Shown here piece by piece: positions 29,255-37,944 of a DNA stretch of 64,000 nt. The DNA comes from Candidatus Chlorobium antarcticum (GTDB taxonomy: Bacteria > Bacteroidota > Chlorobiia > Chlorobiales > Chlorobiaceae): positions 124,001 to 188,000 of the forward strand of contig JAVCDF010000002.1 in NCBI GenBank assembly GCA_030765725.1. The letters run 5' to 3'. The notes beneath the pieces are model-generated. The model saw nothing but the letters and a program-made list of their open reading frames with translations, made no database searches and was not told the origin of the DNA. How positions within the stretch are numbered: position 1 is the first letter of the stretch; every line of letters begins with the position of its first letter. Made by a program: the position numbers and the translations under genes.

Positions 29255-30030
29255 GACTGTTCTCCAAGAAAGGATGTGAGGGGGCTGGTAGCCACCGCCT
29301 CCGTGCTTTCTGCCATCAGTCCCGCCTTGAAGCCATGGCGGCCTGCCTCTGTTGCGTCGCGGAAAGCGGCGGCCATTTCTGAGGGGTTGTCGGAGGCGGC
29401 TATGGCACTGTTGACGAGCACGGCGCTGCATCCCATTTCCATTGCCCGTGCGGCCTCGGACGGGGCGCGCAGGCCGGCATCTACAATAACGGGAATGGAG
29501 CTTTCACGGATGATAATGCTCAGCATGGCGGCGGAGGCAAGCCCCTGGCCGCTGCCGATGGCTGACCCAAGGGGCATAACCGAGGCGCATCCTACATCTT
29601 CAAGCCGTTTGGCAAGAACAGGATCCGGGGAGATGTAGGGCATGACAAGAAACCCTTCCGAGGCAAGTATCCGTGCTGCTTCCATTGTTTCAATCGGGTC
29701 AGGCATCAGGTGCTGCGGGTTCGGATGGATCTCCACCTTGATGAAGGGGCTTCCGGAGAGTTCACGGCTGATGTGTGCTGCCTTGATGGCCTCAGCTGCT
29801 GTTGATGCACCTGAAGTGTTTGGCATGAGGGTAATGCCGGGAATCTCTGAAAGAGGGCCGAAAAGGTCGTCCTCAAGCTGTTCGCGGTTGAACCGCCTAA
29901 GCGCGACAGTGACAAGCTGTGCTCCTGAAGCCTTCACGGCTTCCAGCATAACCGGGGCGCTGCTGAATTTTCCTGTTCCGAGAATCAGGCGGGAAGAAAA
30001 GGTATATGCTCCTAACTGCAAGTGGTCCAT
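29251..30030 (-). CDS. thiG: thiazole synthase
   Basis: The 259-residue TIM-barrel protein forms the thiazole phosphate ring from deoxyxylulose phosphate, iminoacetate and the ThiS thiocarboxylate. The start [22 protein letters not shown] is typical. [23 protein letters not shown] and [33 protein letters not shown] follow. The C-terminal part has [31 protein letters not shown]. It follows thiS by 25 bp and overlaps thiH by four bases. Confidence 0.96.
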   Translation of the reverse strand: MDHLQLGAYTFSSRLILGTGKFSSAPVMLEAVKASGAQLVTVALRRFNREQLEDDLFGPLSEIPGITLMPNTSGASTAAEAIKAAHISRELSGSPFIKVEIHPNPQHLMPDPIETMEAARILASEGFLVMPYISPDPVLAKRLEDVGCASVMPLGSAIGSGQGLASAAMLSIIIRESSIPVIVDAGLRAPSEAARAMEMGCSAVLVNSAIAASDNPSEMAAAFRDATEAGRHGFKAGLMAESTEAVATSPLTSFLGEQS

Positions 30031-30055
30031 AAGTAGGGTTTCATTCTGTGTTTAC

Positions 30056-30259
30056 TCATCCCCCTCCGGCAAACACAAGTATTTCCACCCGGTCACCTTC
30101 CATGAGGATGTGTACCGCGCGCTGGGGGGGGCGGACAACCTGTTCGTTTACCAAAGTTGCGACGGTTTTTCCGTCGGAACCTATATGTGCCAGAAGATCG
30201 CTGAGGGCCGAGGTTTCCGGAAGGGTTTCAGGTTCTCCGTTGAGTTGAATTGTAATCAT
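30056..30259 (-). CDS. thiS: sulfur carrier protein ThiS
   Basis: The 67-residue ubiquitin-like protein reads MITIQLNGEPETLPETSALS at its start and ends in RVEILVFAGGG, the di-glycine tail that is adenylated and turned into a thiocarboxylate. VATLVNEQVVRPPQRAVHIL lies in the middle. I chose the ATG ending at 30259; a longer frame would add 16 residues with no family match. It lies 38 bp after the cystathionine enzyme gene. Confidence 0.92.
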   Translation of the reverse strand: MITIQLNGEPETLPETSALSDLLAHIGSDGKTVATLVNEQVVRPPQRAVHILMEGDRVEILVFAGGG

Positions 30260-30297
30260 TTTGAGTGGTTTCTGCACGATTTCTTTGGGTCTGTTTT

Positions 30298-31443
30298 TCA
30301 GACGCATTTCTGAAGTGCTCCGGCGAGGTCGGCCTGAAGGTCGTCAGGGTGTTCAAGCCCGACCGAGAGTCTGACCAGGCCCTCTCCACATCCACGCTTT
30401 TTCCGTTCTTCGGGCGAAAGTGCCCAGAGCGTCATTCTGGCCGGTGAGGCGATGAGTGACTCAACGCCTCCGAGGCTGTCAGCAAGAAGAAACAGCTTTA
30501 CCCCGGATATAAGTTTCTCAACTGCTGCCATTCCTCCTTTCAGCTCTATTGTGAGCATGCCGCCGAACCCGCTCATCTGGCTCTTTGCGAGCTTGTGCTG
30601 CGGCTGGGAGGGGAGACCGGGGTAGAGCACCCGCTTAACTGCCGGGTGCCCCTCAAGGAATCGGGCGAGGTGCATGGCGTTGGCTTCGTGCTCCTTCATG
30701 CGAACCTTGAGGGTTTTCAGCCCCCGCATGACAAGCCAGCAGTCCCATGGCGCGGGTATTGCTCCGGCTGCGGCCTGATATGTTTTGATTGGGGTGTGCA
30801 GCTTCTCCTCATTGGTGATAACCGCGCCTCCCAGTACATCGCTGTGGCCGGCGAGGTATTTGGTGGTGCTGTGGACAACAATGTCGGCGCCGAGGTCGAG
30901 CGGGCGCTGGAAATAGGGAGAGAGAAAGGTGTTGTCAACACAGAGAAGCACGCCCCTTTCATGGACAGCCTTTGCCAGCGCCCTGATGTCTGCCAGGCGC
31001 ATCAGCGGGTTGCTCGGGCTTTCCACCCATATCATTCGGGTTTCGGGTGTGAGGGCGTCCAGATAGCTCTGGGTGGTGAGGCCTTCCGCGTAGGATGTGG
31101 TGATGCCCATGGGGCGGAGAAGCTCTTCAAAAATTCTGTAGGTGCCACCGTAGATGTCTATACCGGAGACAATATGGTCGCCCGGCCTGAGAAGATGGAG
31201 TGCGGCCATGGTTGCCGCAGCTCCGGATGCGAAGGCGAGAGCGTGCCGGCCGTTTTCGAGTATGGCCAGCGCCTCTTCAAGGGCCTGGCGGGTCGGGTTG
31301 CCGATTCTTGAATAGACAAATCCCCCCTTGTATTCTAGACTGTCGCGCGCAAAGGTTGAGGTCTGGTAGATGGGTACAGTTACCGAGCCTGTTTGCGGGT
31401 CAGGTGCCTGTCCGTCGTGGATGGCGAGGGTTTCAAAATGCAT
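30298..31443 (-). CDS. cystathionine gamma-synthase / gamma-lyase family enzyme
   Basis: The 381-residue PLP enzyme belongs to the Cys/Met metabolism family. It has HFETLAIHDGQAPDPQTGSV, YQTSTFA, FVYSRIGNPTRQALEEALA, FASGAAATMAAL, LLCVDNTFLSPYFQRPLDLGADIV and the PLP lysine in HSTTKYLAGHSDVLGG. Sequence alone does not separate synthase (MetB) from lyase (MccB/CTH). With metY directly upstream, reverse transsulfuration or cysteine-homocysteine exchange are both possible. I chose the ATG at 31443, where the conserved N-terminus begins. Confidence 0.88.
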   Translation of the reverse strand: MHFETLAIHDGQAPDPQTGSVTVPIYQTSTFARDSLEYKGGFVYSRIGNPTRQALEEALAILENGRHALAFASGAAATMAALHLLRPGDHIVSGIDIYGGTYRIFEELLRPMGITTSYAEGLTTQSYLDALTPETRMIWVESPSNPLMRLADIRALAKAVHERGVLLCVDNTFLSPYFQRPLDLGADIVVHSTTKYLAGHSDVLGGAVITNEEKLHTPIKTYQAAAGAIPAPWDCWLVMRGLKTLKVRMKEHEANAMHLARFLEGHPAVKRVLYPGLPSQPQHKLAKSQMSGFGGMLTIELKGGMAAVEKLISGVKLFLLADSLGGVESLIASPARMTLWALSPEERKKRGCGEGLVRLSVGLEHPDDLQADLAGALQKCV

Positions 31444-31498
31444 GGGCGGTCTTTTTTTTCTACAAGGTAGTGAGATTCCCCGAAAAACCGTCCCGCCT

Positions 31499-32788
31499 TC
31501 AGCTGTTTTCCAATACCTCGTCAAGAGCTTTGATAAGGTCAAGGGGGTGCTCAAGACCTATGGAGAGGCGGATGAGGTCCCCTGAAAGGCCGCTTTCTCT
31601 CTGCTGTTCCTCGGTAAGCTGGCTGTGCGAAGTGCTTGCCGGATGGAGTATGAGGCTTTTTGCATCGCCAACATTGGCTACATGCGAGAAGATTCTAATG
31701 GAGTCAATGATTTTTATGGCCGCATCGTATCCACCCTGCGCACCGAATACCACCATCCCGCCGAACCCGTTTTTCAGGTCTTCGGCAGCGGCCGGGTAGG
31801 ATGGGTCGCCCTTGAGGCCCGGGTACCGGACCCAGGCGACCTTGGGATGCTTCTGGAGGTGCGTAGCCACCGTCATTGCATTTTCAGAATGTTTCGTCAT
31901 TCTGAGCGGCAGGGTTTCAAGCCCCTGAATGAATATCCATGAATTGTCGGGGGAAATGCAGGCTCCGATGTTGCGGAGCGGTACCGTCCTTACCCTGAGG
32001 GCAAAGGCGATTGGTGCGAGCGCTTCGGGCAGGTCGAGCGCCCAGCGGAGGCCATGATAGTTGGCGTCAGGTTCGGTAAAGAGCGGATGGCGCCCTTTTG
32101 CCCAGTTGAACCTGCCTGCGTCCGTTATGCAGCCGCCAATGGCCGAGCCGTGCCCGCCGATCCATTTGGTCAGGGAGTTGATGACAATGTCGGCCCCATG
32201 CTCTATCGGGCGAAGGAGGAAGGGGGTTGTAAAGGTTGCATCAACCACCAGTGGCAGACCGTTCCGGTGAGCAACATCCGCAATAGCGCTGACGGGGGCG
32301 TAGTTGAGCGTCGGGTTGCTGATGGTTTCAATATAGAGTGCGCGGGTGCGCTCATTGATGGCTTGCTCGAATTCCTCTGGTTTTTCCGGGTCAACAAAGG
32401 TGACCGTGATGCCGAGCTTTGGAAGGATGGCGTCAAACTGGGTGTAGGTTCCGCCATAGAGGTTTCTGGATGCGACGATGTTGTCGCCCGTTTCAGCCAG
32501 CGTGATGATGGTATTGAAAATTGCCGCTGTGCCTGATGCCACCGCCACCGATGCAGCCCCGCCTTCCAGTTCGCTCATCCGCGCTTCAAGCACCTCGGTT
32601 GTGGGGTTCATCAGCCGGGTATAGATGTTTCCAAGCTCTTTGAGGGCGAAGAGGTTGGCTGCGTGTTCCGTGTTTCTGAAGAGGTAGGAGGCGGTCCGGT
32701 AGACGGGAATCCCCCGTGAGAGAGTGTTGTCAATGGGCTGGCCGGCATGGAGGGCCAGAGTTTCAAAGCGGAGTGCTGTTGTACTCAT
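31499..32788 (-). CDS. metY: O-acetylhomoserine sulfhydrylase
   Basis: The 429-residue PLP enzyme uses sulfide and an activated homoserine to make homocysteine directly. The longer form of the family is clear: RFETLALHAGQPIDNTLSRG, VYRTASYLF, YTRLMNPTTEVLEARM, VASGTAAIFNTIITLAETGDNIVAS, and NSLTKWIGGHGSAIGG with the PLP lysine. The ending HSQLTEEQQRESGLSGDLIRLSIGLEHPLDL is diagnostic. Direct sulfhydrylation suits a sulfide-rich anaerobe. I chose the ATG at 32788. It heads a minus-strand run that continues through the thiazole and cytochrome genes. Confidence 0.93.
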   Translation of the reverse strand: MSTTALRFETLALHAGQPIDNTLSRGIPVYRTASYLFRNTEHAANLFALKELGNIYTRLMNPTTEVLEARMSELEGGAASVAVASGTAAIFNTIITLAETGDNIVASRNLYGGTYTQFDAILPKLGITVTFVDPEKPEEFEQAINERTRALYIETISNPTLNYAPVSAIADVAHRNGLPLVVDATFTTPFLLRPIEHGADIVINSLTKWIGGHGSAIGGCITDAGRFNWAKGRHPLFTEPDANYHGLRWALDLPEALAPIAFALRVRTVPLRNIGACISPDNSWIFIQGLETLPLRMTKHSENAMTVATHLQKHPKVAWVRYPGLKGDPSYPAAAEDLKNGFGGMVVFGAQGGYDAAIKIIDSIRIFSHVANVGDAKSLILHPASTSHSQLTEEQQRESGLSGDLIRLSIGLEHPLDLIKALDEVLENS

Positions 32789-32844
32789 TGGGGCTGTGTT
32801 TTTCGGTTTCCAGTGAATGTTGCGTTCATTTGCTCTTTTTGAAG

Positions 32845-32862
32845 TATTAACGATTGTTAATA
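32845..32862. promoter_or_regulatory. perfect dyad between metY and the MOSC gene
   Basis: TATTAAC (32845-32851), a GATT spacer and GTTAATA (32856-32862) form an 18-bp perfect inverted repeat in the divergent region. It is 57 bp before metY and 92 bp before the MOSC gene. It could be an operator for either unit; the protein is unknown. Confidence 0.4.
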
Positions 32863-32953
32863 TAATTCCGTGTGTTTTCCAAACAAACATTCTGTTTATT
32901 GTTCTTTTTAATGGCAGAATGGAAACATCTTTTTAGCGGGAGAGGAGAGGGTT

Positions 32954-33391
32954 ATGGGATATATCGAGGCGGTCTGCATCAGCAGGGAAAAGGGCGAGTT
33001 GAAAATGGCGGTGCAGGAAATAGCGCTGAAAGCTGATTGGGGTATTGAGGGTGATGCGCACGCGGGCGACTGGCACCGCCAGGTGTCATTGCTTGCGGGC
33101 GAGAGCGTGGACCGGATGCGGCTGAAAATGCCTGAGCTTGCTCATGGAATGTTCGCTGAAAATATGGTGACCCGGGGGATTGACCTTTCAGCGCTCAAGG
33201 TTGGCGACCGCTTGGAGATTGCCGGCAATGCGGTGCTTGAAATTACCCAGATTGGCAAGGAGTGCCATAACGGAGCATGCCCCATTCAGGTGGCAACGGG
33301 GGAGTGCATTATGCCCACTGAAGGGCTTTTCTGTATCGTAAAAAGAGGTGGAATTGTTCGGCCGGGCATGGCTGTAGGGCTGATGGCGTGA
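32954..33391 (+). CDS. MOSC domain protein
   Basis: The 145-residue protein is a stand-alone MOSC domain, the module found at the end of molybdenum cofactor sulfurases. GIEGDAHAGDWHRQVSLLAGESVDRM and FAENMVTRGIDLSALKVGDRLEIA are typical, as is the conserved cysteine in QIGKECHNGACPIQVATGECIMPTEG. Small MOSC proteins of this kind lie beside moaA and mog genes and are thought to handle molybdenum cofactor or its sulfur. Its convergent position next to moaA supports this. Confidence 0.85.
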   Translation: MGYIEAVCISREKGELKMAVQEIALKADWGIEGDAHAGDWHRQVSLLAGESVDRMRLKMPELAHGMFAENMVTRGIDLSALKVGDRLEIAGNAVLEITQIGKECHNGACPIQVATGECIMPTEGLFCIVKRGGIVRPGMAVGLMA

Positions 33392-33393
33392 GG

Positions 33394-34434
33394 TCAGCCG
33401 CCGATTTCCGACATGCTGGTGCCCATTGAGCTTTCGCCCCGGTCTGTTGTTTTTCCGTCCTCTGGTTTCTGGCGTACTGACTGCCTGACAAGTTCAAGCA
33501 GGTGTTCCCGGCTTTCACCCTTCCGGATGGCGGCAAGTATGTTGATCCCCTCCTTTTCATACAGGCAGCTGACGAGATGACCGTCTGTCCTTACGCGAAG
33601 CCGATTGCACCGGCTGCAGAAGTTTCGGGTGTAGGCGGGTATGATTGCCCATGACCCTCTGTAGCCGGGCAGGGTAAAGCTGAAATATTCGGTGCCTGAT
33701 CCCTGAAGTTCTTCCATTTGGGGATGAACTGAATAAAGCAGTTCCCGAATCTTGTCCATTCCGAGAAACTTTCCCGTTCTCCATATCTGGTGGTCGTCAA
33801 AGGGCTGAAGCTCCATGAAGCGGACGCTGATGGGGGGCTCTCTGGTCAGGTTGGTGAAGGCCTCTATTTCATCGTCGTTGATTCCCCTCAGCATCACCAC
33901 ATTGATTTTCAGCGGAACGCTGCCGAGCGAGAGAAGCCGGTCGAGGTTTGCTTTGACGCGCTTGAATTCATTGCGCCGGGTAATTGTGAGGAACCGGTCG
34001 GCGCGAAGGCTGTCAATACTCAGGTTGACTGCGTCAATGCCGGCCGAAAGAAGCGCATCCAGACGGCGGTCGAGCAGGAGGCCGTTTGTTGTGAGGCTGA
34101 CGGTTTTGATTCCGGGGGTATTTTTTGCTGCGGCAACAAGGTCGGCAATGTCGCTTCGGAGCAGGGGCTCTCCGCCGGTGAGGCGAATCTTGGTGATGCC
34201 TGCTTCAGCGAGGACGGTGATGAGGGTGGTGAGTTCGGTGAAACTCATCCGGGAAGTTCCGGGACTCTGGGTGTCATGTTCTTCGCGCATGCAGTAGGCA
34301 CAGCGAAGGTTGCACTCGCCTGTGACGGCAATGCGCGCGTAGCTTACCTGCCGGTGAAAGGTGTCGGAAAGAGGGGTGTCGCTGTTCAGGGTACTGCTGC
34401 TCAATTGCCGGAATTTCAGGGTTCCTGCCTTCAA
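33394..34434 (-). CDS. moaA: GTP 3',8-cyclase
   Basis: The 346-residue radical SAM enzyme carries out the first step of molybdenum cofactor synthesis. The SAM cluster cysteines are C41, C45 and C48 in GECNLRCAYCMRE. The second cluster is formed by the C-terminal cysteines of NFCSRCNRLRVRTDGHLVSCLYE. The GG at the very end is the conserved C-terminal motif needed for catalysis. TKIRLTGGEPLLRSDI and VNLSIDSL also match. The start at 34434 leaves a slightly long N-terminus, and a shorter start is possible. It converges on the MOSC gene with a 2-bp gap. Confidence 0.94.
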   Translation of the reverse strand: MKAGTLKFRQLSSSTLNSDTPLSDTFHRQVSYARIAVTGECNLRCAYCMREEHDTQSPGTSRMSFTELTTLITVLAEAGITKIRLTGGEPLLRSDIADLVAAAKNTPGIKTVSLTTNGLLLDRRLDALLSAGIDAVNLSIDSLRADRFLTITRRNEFKRVKANLDRLLSLGSVPLKINVVMLRGINDDEIEAFTNLTREPPISVRFMELQPFDDHQIWRTGKFLGMDKIRELLYSVHPQMEELQGSGTEYFSFTLPGYRGSWAIIPAYTRNFCSRCNRLRVRTDGHLVSCLYEKEGINILAAIRKGESREHLLELVRQSVRQKPEDGKTTDRGESSMGTSMSEIGG

Positions 34435-34488
34435 AAATTATTAGGCAAGATATCCCTTCTTTGGGTGGTTGCCAACTGAAACTGCAAA

Positions 34489-34507
34489 GCCCCCTGTTGC
34501 AGGGGGC
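34489..34507 (-). terminator. hairpin after modE, weak terminator
   Basis: A perfect 7-bp stem GCCCCCT / AGGGGGC around a 5-base loop lies between modE and moaA. On the minus strand it is followed by TTTGCAGTTTC, a poor T-run. It could end the modE transcript partly. Confidence 0.45.
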
Positions 34508-34563
34508 CTGAATGCAGACAACGACAAGTAAGAGCGTTCAATAATTGTTCTGCTGTGGTCGGG

Positions 34564-35376
34564 TCAGTTGACGCCCAGGATTACGCTTGATGCCTTGAAG
34601 GCCGCACAGGCGTGGCCGCCCTCTTTGAGCGCAAGCCTTTCGGAGCTTCCGTGGGTGATGATGGCCGAGATGACATTACCACCGCCGATTTCCACATCAA
34701 CTTCGGTGCTGACAGGCCCTTCAATCAGTTTTGAGATGGTGCCGCACATGAGGTTGCGGGTGCTGATGCGGGCATCATGCAGATCCTGGCCAATGATGAT
34801 TGAGCTTGCCTTGATGATTGCGTAGGCGCTCATTCCCTCTTTCAGTGCGAGGTTTTTGACTGCTCCGTTGGTGATGATGGAGGTGATGCGTGCTCCGCCG
34901 GAGAGCAGGATGACCACTTCGGCGTTGACGGCACCGGGAATGATTGTTTCAATGGTGCCGGAAAAGACATTGCGTGCACTGATTTTCATGGAGATCATTT
35001 TAAGGAATTGATGGAGCTGTTTTGTGTTGCCCAGCCGTGCTTCAAGATTATGCAGATATTTTCGGTGCTCTTCCTGTACCACGCGGAACTGTTCGAGCAC
35101 TTTTTTTCCCTCACGAGTAAGGACTGTTCCACCGCCCCCTTTTCCTCCGGCAGTCCGCTCAACAAGGGGCTTTTCGGAAAGGTTGTTCATCATGTTGACG
35201 AGGTGCCATGCAGTCTTGTAGCTGATGCCGATCGCTTTGGCTGCGCTGTTTATTGAGCCGAGTTCCTCAATCCGTTCAAGCAGCACAATCCTGTCGCCAC
35301 CGAGAAACAGGTTCTGGTCTTTCTGGAACCAGATGGAACCTTCAAGCCCGATGTCATCATTCATGCATTTTGCCAT
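34564..35376 (-). CDS. modE: molybdate-responsive regulator ModE
   Basis: The 270-residue protein has an N-terminal winged helix of LysR type (LLERIEELGSINSAAKAIGISYKTAWHLVNMMNNL with RTAGGKGGGGTVLTREG) and two C-terminal Mop/TOBE domains, near residues 130-197 (ISARNVFSGTIETIIPGAVNAEV) and 205-268 (STRNLMCGTISKLIEGPVSTEV). This is the full ModE architecture: molybdate bound by the Mop pair promotes DNA binding. Two 24-bp ModE-box-like sites lie upstream of the TonB receptor immediately beyond. No modABC transporter is in the window. Confidence 0.93.
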   Translation of the reverse strand: MAKCMNDDIGLEGSIWFQKDQNLFLGGDRIVLLERIEELGSINSAAKAIGISYKTAWHLVNMMNNLSEKPLVERTAGGKGGGGTVLTREGKKVLEQFRVVQEEHRKYLHNLEARLGNTKQLHQFLKMISMKISARNVFSGTIETIIPGAVNAEVVILLSGGARITSIITNGAVKNLALKEGMSAYAIIKASSIIIGQDLHDARISTRNLMCGTISKLIEGPVSTEVDVEIGGGNVISAIITHGSSERLALKEGGHACAAFKASSVILGVN

Positions 35377-35551
35377 GTGCTTCCAAGTCCTTGTCTCTGC
35401 CGAGTTTTTTTTACCTCATTATACTTCATCGCAATATATGATATTCATCGCCCTTTTTAGAGGGTGGCATTGCAGTCAAAAATATCCAGGGCGCCCGGAG
35501 AAACGCCCCGGAAGGTGTAACGCGAAGAAAGAACAGGGTACTGCAAAAACA

Positions 35552-37780
35552 TCAGTAATGGAGAGCCACCGTGGCAACAACAGTAAAAGGAGCCCCCGGC
35601 TGATAGGAGGTTTTCAGTGTTTTGTAGTCGGAGGTGCTGATCATGCTGACATACTTTTCGTCGAATACATTGATGAACGAGAGCGAGCAGTCAACATTTT
35701 TGAGCCCTGCAAGCGGCCTTTTCCAGGTGATGTCGAAGTCGCATACAGTTGCTCCGTCCACTTTTTCAGTATGGAGCACATCGCCGTAGCGGGTTGAGGT
35801 GTAGCGCACGATAGGTGAAAAGGTGAAGTCTCCCATGGTGTAGCTGACCATTCCGCGGGCAAGGAACTCGGGAGCATCGGGAACCTGCTCCCCTTTGACA
35901 TCAATCGGCGTTTTGTTTGCATCGGAGTAAATGTCCTGATCAAAGTAGAACCGGTTCCAGGAGAACGACCCGTAGCATTTCAGGTTGCTGGAGGGTCTGT
36001 AGTCCGCTTCAAGTTCAATCCCGTACCCTTTTGCATCGGCGTTGTTCATCGGGTAGGTTGCATCAAGCGTCGGGTCGTAGAGTACGGCCTGCTTGTGGTT
36101 GTGGATTGCGTAGTAGATGGTTGGCGCCACACTCCACTTCTCTCCCTTCAGTCGCATGCCGAGTTCGAAGTTCTTCGCTGTTTCCATTTCGCGGGCGTCC
36201 CAGAGCTGCTGGAAGGTTATGCCGTTCTGGATAAAACTCTGGGCGTTGGAAATGAAGTAGGGGTAGATGTCGACATGGGTGACATAGTTCTCCCCGTAGG
36301 CCACATAAACTGAGGTGTTTTCATTGATGAAGCGGGTCAGCGTCAGGTTGGGGAAGACGCGGCTGAAGTTCTTTTCATTGAGTGCGCTCCTATTGGGATC
36401 GATTGCCGGGTTTGTGGCAAGTGCTTCATCGTAGCTGATATCGCCAATTCCCGTGGTCGTGTAAGTGATGATGGAGGGCAGTGTGTAGTTGACATACCTC
36501 AGCCCGCCCTCTATCAGGTAGTCGCCACTGCGGTACTTCGCTTCAATGAAAGGCTCGTGCAGTTCATGGCTTGAAGTGTTGGAAAGGATGGACCATTTGC
36601 TGAACGCGAGATTTCCAGCATCAGATAGGGTATAGTTTTTCCACGAGGACGGTGGGCCGGGCCGTTCCTGTGAGTGGTAGAGGTAGCCGAAATCAAGATT
36701 AAGAGGTCCAAGTTTCGTGGTATACTCTGCGAGGAGGCCTTTGAGGTCGTGGTTGATGTCCCACTCCCTGATCTGATATACTCCGGCCGATGGGCTGATG
36801 GTTTCCATGTAATACCCCTTGTCGCTCCAGTAGTAGGGCTTGATGTTGAGTTTCGAGCGGTCGCCTGTTTTAATCTCCAGATTCGCCATCACCATCCAGT
36901 CTTCGAACTCGTTCTTGTTGTAGTCGTAATAATAGTCGTCCGTAGGGTCGGTGCTGAAGTCTTTGCTGTAGGCTGTGTCGAGGTTGCTGATGTCGCTGTG
37001 GCTGAGGGTGCGGTAGGGATGGATCAGCCCCTTGCTGTAGGTGAGGAAAGCTTCAAGTTTTACCCGGTCGCTGAAGGTCTGTGACAGGCCCAGCATCACA
37101 TTGTCGCGGTTGCTCTCACCCTCGCCTTTCCATTTTCCGGCCTGACTGTTGGAATAAGAGACAAAGCTGGTGAGCCCCTCGGAAAGTTCTCCGGTGTCAA
37201 CGCGCAGATAGGTTCTCTGGAAATCATGGCTGCCGACGCTCTGCTTGGCATCAACACTGAAGGTGCCGGACGGGCGCTTGATTTCCATGTCAATTTTTCC
37301 ACCTACATTGGCCAGCCCGAGCCCTTTATTGGCTGGCATCACTCCACTGTAGATGTTTATGTTCTGCATGTTTTCGAGATCGTATATGGTTGCTCCGCCT
37401 CCCGGCCTGCCGGTAACGGGGAGTCCTTCCACATTGGCCGTGGTTGCAGGCACGCCGCCTGCTGTGGCTTCAACGCCACGGAAGCGGAACGATTCATGGT
37501 AGTTGACAATGTCGGCCAGGCCATAGGGGTCAACACTCTGCTGGCTGAGGGATGGCATCATGTTGATGACTTTGTAGACCGACATCTGCGAGGGATTGAG
37601 AAGCGCCGATTCGGTTCCGGTCACCTGCTGGAGGATGTCACCCTTCTGACCCGAGACGGTGATTTCCTGCGATGTGTAGTTTGGAAGCGTGCTGTCGGGC
37701 GGTGCTTCTGTTGCATGGGCTGTTCCTGCAAAGAGGAGCAGACAGAGGCTGAGTGCTGCGGGGGTTGATGTGTTCTTCAT
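35552..37780 (-). CDS. TonB-dependent outer-membrane receptor, possible molybdenum receptor
   Basis: The 742-residue protein has a signal peptide of about 23 residues (CLLLFAGTAHA), a plug domain (ITVSGQKGDILQQVTGTESALLNPSQ is split here by the TonB-box-like ITVSG, then ETYDLENMQNINIYSGV-like plug sequence), and a 22-strand type barrel ending in VVATVALHY with a terminal aromatic residue. It is a functional-looking receptor. The substrate is not evident from the sequence. ModE-box-like dyads upstream, modE next door and nif beyond suggest a molybdate or molybdophore receptor. It could be energised by the exbB-exbD-tonB set at 11.6-14.3 kb. Confidence 0.85.
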   Translation of the reverse strand: MKNTSTPAALSLCLLLFAGTAHATEAPPDSTLPNYTSQEITVSGQKGDILQQVTGTESALLNPSQMSVYKVINMMPSLSQQSVDPYGLADIVNYHESFRFRGVEATAGGVPATTANVEGLPVTGRPGGGATIYDLENMQNINIYSGVMPANKGLGLANVGGKIDMEIKRPSGTFSVDAKQSVGSHDFQRTYLRVDTGELSEGLTSFVSYSNSQAGKWKGEGESNRDNVMLGLSQTFSDRVKLEAFLTYSKGLIHPYRTLSHSDISNLDTAYSKDFSTDPTDDYYYDYNKNEFEDWMVMANLEIKTGDRSKLNIKPYYWSDKGYYMETISPSAGVYQIREWDINHDLKGLLAEYTTKLGPLNLDFGYLYHSQERPGPPSSWKNYTLSDAGNLAFSKWSILSNTSSHELHEPFIEAKYRSGDYLIEGGLRYVNYTLPSIITYTTTGIGDISYDEALATNPAIDPNRSALNEKNFSRVFPNLTLTRFINENTSVYVAYGENYVTHVDIYPYFISNAQSFIQNGITFQQLWDAREMETAKNFELGMRLKGEKWSVAPTIYYAIHNHKQAVLYDPTLDATYPMNNADAKGYGIELEADYRPSSNLKCYGSFSWNRFYFDQDIYSDANKTPIDVKGEQVPDAPEFLARGMVSYTMGDFTFSPIVRYTSTRYGDVLHTEKVDGATVCDFDITWKRPLAGLKNVDCSLSFINVFDEKYVSMISTSDYKTLKTSYQPGAPFTVVATVALHY

Positions 37781-37799
37781 GTGCGTGGTTGCTGGTTTT

Positions 37800-37823
37800 C
37801 GTTGTATACGTTATGTTATAACG
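37800..37823. promoter_or_regulatory. ModE-box-like dyad, proximal
   Basis: The sequence CGTTGTATA-N6-GTTATAACG has the 9-6-9 layout of the E. coli modA operator as I recall it (CGTTATATT-N6-TACATAACG). It ends 20 bp before the receptor start, so bound ModE would cover the promoter or ribosome site. Confidence 0.6.
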
Positions 37824-37865
37824 GTGGTTGTAATACAGGCCGGTTTCTTTTTAGTCTCAGGTATT

Positions 37866-37889
37866 CGTTATGTCGGGGTGAATATAACG
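37866..37889. promoter_or_regulatory. ModE-box-like dyad, distal
   Basis: The sequence CGTTATGTC-N6-AATATAACG is closer to the ModE consensus than the proximal site. It lies 66 bp further upstream of the receptor, immediately next to the terminator of the nif operon. Confidence 0.65.
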
Positions 37890-37897
37890 GTTGCGTT

Positions 37898-37932
37898 AAA
37901 AAATGCTGTCTTTTGTTGGTAAAAAGACAGCA
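37898..37932 (-). terminator. terminator of the nif operon
   Basis: The 11-bp arms TGCTGTCTTTT (37904-37914) and AAAAGACAGCA (37922-37932) are followed on the minus strand by a run of T residues. It lies 12 bp after the ferredoxin stop codon and separates the nif operon from the receptor gene. Confidence 0.82.
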
Positions 37933-37944
37933 GGGTTAAAAAAA

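Noticed and set aside
32789-32953. SAM riboswitch before metY, or TPP riboswitch before the thi genes
   Set aside because: Neither core is recognisable in the gaps, and thiS lies only 38 bp after the previous gene.
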